Positions 60,301-64,000 of a stretch of DNA of 64,000 nt are shown piece by piece. Position numbers and translations under genes: made by a program. The stretch spans positions 2,398,620 through 2,462,619 of the forward strand of contig FN649744.1 of assembly GCA_000310025.1 (NCBI GenBank), written 5' to 3'. The stretch comes from Ectocarpus siliculosus. Lineage: Eukaryota; Sar; Phaeophyceae; Ectocarpales; Ectocarpaceae. Numbering within the stretch: the stretch's first letter is position 1; every line of letters begins with the position of its first letter. The notes beneath the pieces were generated by a model. That model searched no databases. It was not told the origin of the DNA and saw nothing but the letters and a program-made list of their open reading frames with translations.

Positions 60301-63300
60301 CCCAGGGTGGGGAGATGTGATGAAGAAAAAAACAAAACTCCAAACCTTCGTGGCCCCGGCTGGTTCGACTATTTAACACATTTGCCGAGAAAGGGTGCAC
60401 CCAAAACGTAGATGCACGCGAACACGCTAGCGAATCTAAGAGGTGTAGACGGAGAACGGATGGCTCACGGTTCGTTTTGACAGGCAATGGTCGCCTTGTT
60501 TTTCCTTTCGTCGTCGAACAAGAAGCAGACTGGTGTATTCGTCGCTTGGCGTAAACAAGCTTCTCCTTTGCCTCTCCCCCGTCCGCCGTTCTGTTGGCCT
60601 GCTGCCGCAGTTGCCGCAGGTGGTACCGCGCTCGCCGGGTGTGGTCGACACCCCCCCTCCCCGGTTCCCGTCGCCTCGCGTGTACCTCACCGCCGACGGC
60701 CTCAACATGGATCTCTGCATCCTGGACGGGGTCAACTCGGTGGGTGTTTTGGTTTTTTCCTGTAGAAACAGCTCGAGTTCATCTCTATCCGTAGAGCATG
60801 AAAAGTCTAGGGGAAGTTCGCCAAGGATTGTATACTCCAGTACTCTTATGACCTGTGTTTGTAATATTTCTCGCGTGACATGTGTACATAGATGTTTCCC
60901 GCGGTGAGTTTTACTAAGCACAGGAGTTCTCGGCTTGTTTCTCTGTGCGTTTCCTTCGTGTTCCTCCTTCCTTGCCTTCCCTGCCCACCCCCCCTCCACC
61001 AGGATGGCGGTTTTGGTGACGTGGTGTTCATGAAGGACAAGACCACCAAGGAGTCTTTCGCATTCAAGAAATCCAAAGTAAGGGTTACCCATGGCATGCC
61101 GCTTGTTGTGGCTGACACAGTGAACAAAGTACATCACCCGTTTCGTGGAAGTATCTAACCTGCTGGGGCAATCTCCTTTGTAAGCTGTGTGCGTTGTCAA
61201 CAAAATTGATGTTGTTTGTACTTGATTCAGGGTCACACGTGCGTACGAATGTTGCTTTGTGCCATGAGGCAACACTAGTTTGTTTTCCCCGAGCAGTTTT
61301 TGAAGCTTGAGGCAGGTACCCCAGGAGGAAAGGCCGGTTCACCCCCGTCCATTTTTCATTTTACCGCCTCCGCCCAAGTCGTTACCGCCGTAAAACGCAC
61401 TACCGCCTACTACCAAAACAATTACCTCCATTCGGCATTGCCGCCAAACGCATACCGTGGTATTTGCGCGGTCACGTTTTCGACCGTCGTACAAAACAAT
61501 ATGACACGTGTAGTTCAACACAGAAGTCGTCCCTTAACACAAGTTTCATGCTTTCCCACAGCATGCCCGTCGCCCGGCACCTAGGACAATTCACCTGCCC
61601 TCTCATCTGCCTGCCTCACATTTTCACGGCCCTTTGTATCTTACTCCGTATGTGCGTTCGTGAAACCCGTCCCACTACCACCTCTGTTCCATGCCGAAAA
61701 ACGCTCGAAAACGTTCCAGGACACGCCGTCCGGACGCCGACAGATGGAGCGGGAGGTGGCGGCCCTGAGCGACGTGCGGGGCAAGGTGTCCCACGTCGTG
61801 CACGTCCAAGAGATATCGTCGACCAGCGGCGCGCCCATGCTCCTCATGCGCAGGGAGCCCGGCACCCTGAGCTCGATGCTCTGCGACTGCTCGAACACCG
61901 ACCCCCGGGCCCTCGTGAGGTGAGATCCGCTGTCGTCAAGCACGACATGGCAAGCCAACCGGCCAACGGTGTTGACCTACTGTAAAGCGTACGGCCTCAA
62001 ACATTCGTACATCACCCCACACCTGTCACCCCCCTCTCAGGAAAGCGGAGTGGAATTCCGTTCACTCTCCTCACTAGGTGATGTCTTACGTCCTCGCGAA
62101 GTTACCACCCGCAGCATCGGCATACACGGCCGTGGAATCAACGGACCCCACAAAAGCCTCACGATTACCCCCTCCCCCCCTGTTACAAACTCGACGTCTC
62201 GCTCCCCAGGGTGCTGTGCGGCGTCCTCACCGCAGTCGGCGGCCTCCACGACATGCAATACGTCCACCGGGATATCAAGCCGGGCAACATCCTCGTGGAC
62301 GGCCACGGCGACGCCAGGCTCACGGACTTCGGGATGTGCCTGAAGATGGACGAGGCGCGCCTGCACGAGAACATCGGGGACGGGACCCCGTGCTACTCGG
62401 CTCCCGAGACGTCCGACCCGCGGGGAGGGGGAGCGACGGTCGTCTCCGAGATCTACGCCGTCTCGGTCGTGCTCGTGGAGGGCATGTTGAACAAGTGTGC
62501 TTTCGGAGAGGAGGTGCGAGTGATGCAACGGGTATCCACAATAGTCCTTCAGGCAGTTGCTGCAAAGAAACAGAGGCTCCCCTTTTCGCGGGAAAATGAG
62601 AGGGTAGAGGGGGGTTTAAGAAACACAGCTCAGCCGACGGTTGGAGATAGCTACACACGACAAGGCTGTAATACGGTCAACTCGTTCCCGTTACATGCGT
62701 TCTTTGTCTGTGTGCGTGCCGCTCGACGACTTTCTTCGCTCGTCCAGGAGCTCCTCGAGGCAGCCGAGGACCGCCTTCAGGTGCTCGAGGTCGCGCGGGA
62801 AGACCTCCTCGAGAAGATCGAGGACGAAATTCAGGATGACGAGGACGAGGCTGAGCTGGAGGAAGTGCGGATCAAGGAGCACGTGAGATATTTCCTCTTG
62901 TTGTGTGTTGTTGTGGCTCGCTCGCTTCTTTCGCCTAGCATCTAAGACCACCGGCATATTTTCCAACAGCCACCTTTTTGTCAGGTCTCGTCATCCTCTA
63001 GACTGTTCGCAACGGTTGGCCGTTTTTGGCGGACTAGCGAGTCTGTTCTGTTTTGTCTTGCTCTCTCTCTCTTATACATTGTAGTTGTTGCGACAGAAAA
63101 TATGATTCTACACCCACCCATGGTAGACGAAACGACAGGAAGGTCGGTCGTCCTCGTTGAATGCCCCGTGTCCCCGATTGTCACCGGATCTCCTGATGGA
63201 TGTCTGCCCCCGCTGCTCGGCGCGTAAAAAATATCGCAGTACCTAGGCGTCGTCGCTGAGGACGGGTGGGTGCCGAATGAGGAAGCCAGGGCGAAGCTGG

Positions 63301-64000
63301 ACCAGCTGGGACAGCCACTGAGCTTTTTCATGGCACAGTCTGACGAGAGGGGCGATGACACCCTCAGTTTCGAAGAAAAAGGGGTGAGCCTTCGTTACAT
63401 AGACTGCTGTGCGTTGTTTTCGGGCACACGATGGCCTTCAACAGGTCGTTACCATCTGGTGCTGTTGTCTGCACATATGTAACACACACATTACTCATCT
63501 CTCGTAAAACAAGGAGGAAAATCCCCGTTGTCGCAAGACATAAATAAGACACCAAATAATGTATGTAGAAACGAACCAATCGCAAAACAAGTCAGGTTCC
63601 ATCGAAAACGACAAGCCCTTATGTTCCGCGAATCTTTGTGGCTCAATAGCAACTCCTGTGCATGGAACGATAAAACCGACCTGCTTCGCACTCGGAACAA
63701 AGGCAGGAAGGGTGCTGGTGTCACGATTCCAGACACAAACAGTTGCTGTAGGCGCCATCGCTACTCGGTACTAAGCATGTGTTTGCTCGAGATGAACAAC
63801 ACCTGCAGAACGGACGGCATATGCCCACCTAGAATACTCCATCACAACTCAGCTCTGGATGATGCTCCCTTGTCCCCGGACCCCCCCCCCTCCGACAGAC
63901 GGAGGCCCGTCGGGAGGCACAGGCACACCCCCGCAGGCTGTTCGAGCACAACTGGGTGGAATGGCTCACCACGTCCTCCCGGGCGGCCAGCGACGAGGGG
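57357..64000 (+). CDS. Protein kinase with repetitive N-terminus, right copy (truncated by window, frameshifted exon)
   Basis: Second copy of the kinase gene. Exons correspond one to one: 57357-58709, 59201-59551, 59928-60125, 60611-60739, 61003-61077, 61720-61919, 62210-62513, 62748-62882, 63240-63383, then 63899 to the window end. Kinase motifs are preserved (DGGFGDVVF, FAFKK, MEREVAAL, HRDIKPGNILVD, DFG, YSAPE), with Gly for Asn before the catalytic-loop Asn. All splice sites match the left copy. The long N-terminal exon carries only one 456-bp unit. Between about 58020 and 58090 it has a net gain of about 7 bases, so the frame entering the exon closes at 58167 while the repeat and exon end lie in another frame. 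Either this copy is a pseudogene at its N-terminus or it starts downstream, for example at the ATG at 59204. Confidence 0.8.

Larger units (their letters stand above)
54150..64000. repeat. Right arm of about 10-kb inverted repeat
   Basis: Reverse complement of about 24003-34740. It is shorter mainly because it lacks two of the three 456-bp repeats. It reaches the window end still in homology, so its far boundary is not seen. Confidence 0.93.

Overview
The window is eukaryotic nuclear DNA, most likely from a brown alga (Phaeophyceae, Ectocarpus-like) or a close stramenopile relative. Genes are split into short GC-rich exons joined by consensus GT-AG (a few GC-AG) introns of a few hundred bases. 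One candidate first exon encodes a stramenopile-type bipartite plastid presequence, with Phe after the signal-peptide cleavage site. WSC-domain coding sequence, microsatellites, MITE-like elements and a decayed Ty1/copia element fill the spaces. The species assignment is inference; nothing in the window names the organism.

Layout. 0-10 kb: a hypothetical minus-strand multi-exon gene (4820-6608), then a plus-strand vasohibin-family gene (6893-9714) with its catalytic Cys, His and Ser in place. 10.2-11.0 kb: a 100-N gap whose right flank is a corrupted copy of its left flank, an assembly artefact. 11.9-13.0 kb: a frameshifted Ty1/copia reverse transcriptase fragment. 14.7-21.2 kb: a plus-strand gene for a membrane-anchored protein with two WSC-like domains. 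23.85-31.6 kb: a minus-strand protein kinase gene with an expanded N-terminal exon. 35.8-42.2 kb: a minus-strand YbaB/EbfC-family gene, probably plastid-targeted, with MITEs in its introns. 43.1-47.4 kb: a minus-strand N-carbamoylputrescine amidase gene. 47.8-51.2 kb: a plus-strand NUDT5-like Nudix hydrolase gene, divergent from the amidase. 51.8-53.8 kb: an inverted decayed partial copy of the WSC gene. 57.4-64.0 kb: a second copy of the kinase gene on the plus strand, cut by the window end.

The dominant structure is a large inverted repeat. About 24.0-34.7 kb and 54.15-64.0 kb are reverse-complement copies about 10 kb long, separated by about 19 kb that holds the YbaB, amidase and Nudix genes. 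Divergence along the arms is uneven. About 2.6 kb in the middle of the kinase gene (26.67-29.29 and 58.71-61.33 kb) looks identical, introns included, while both flanks carry substitutions and indels. The first long kinase exon holds three 456-bp in-frame repeats on the left and one on the right, and the right copy is frameshifted. Just upstream of that exon, both copies carry a roughly 700-bp foldback element whose arms contain degenerate copies of the exon's own 5' splice junction. This locus is the most interesting part of the window.

The other genes look like ordinary housekeeping functions: tubulin detyrosination, plastid nucleoid or thylakoid biogenesis, polyamine synthesis and nucleoside-diphosphate-sugar hydrolysis. 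They do not form an operon-like pathway. Exon coordinates come from splice consensus and reading-phase continuity; no transcript evidence was available.
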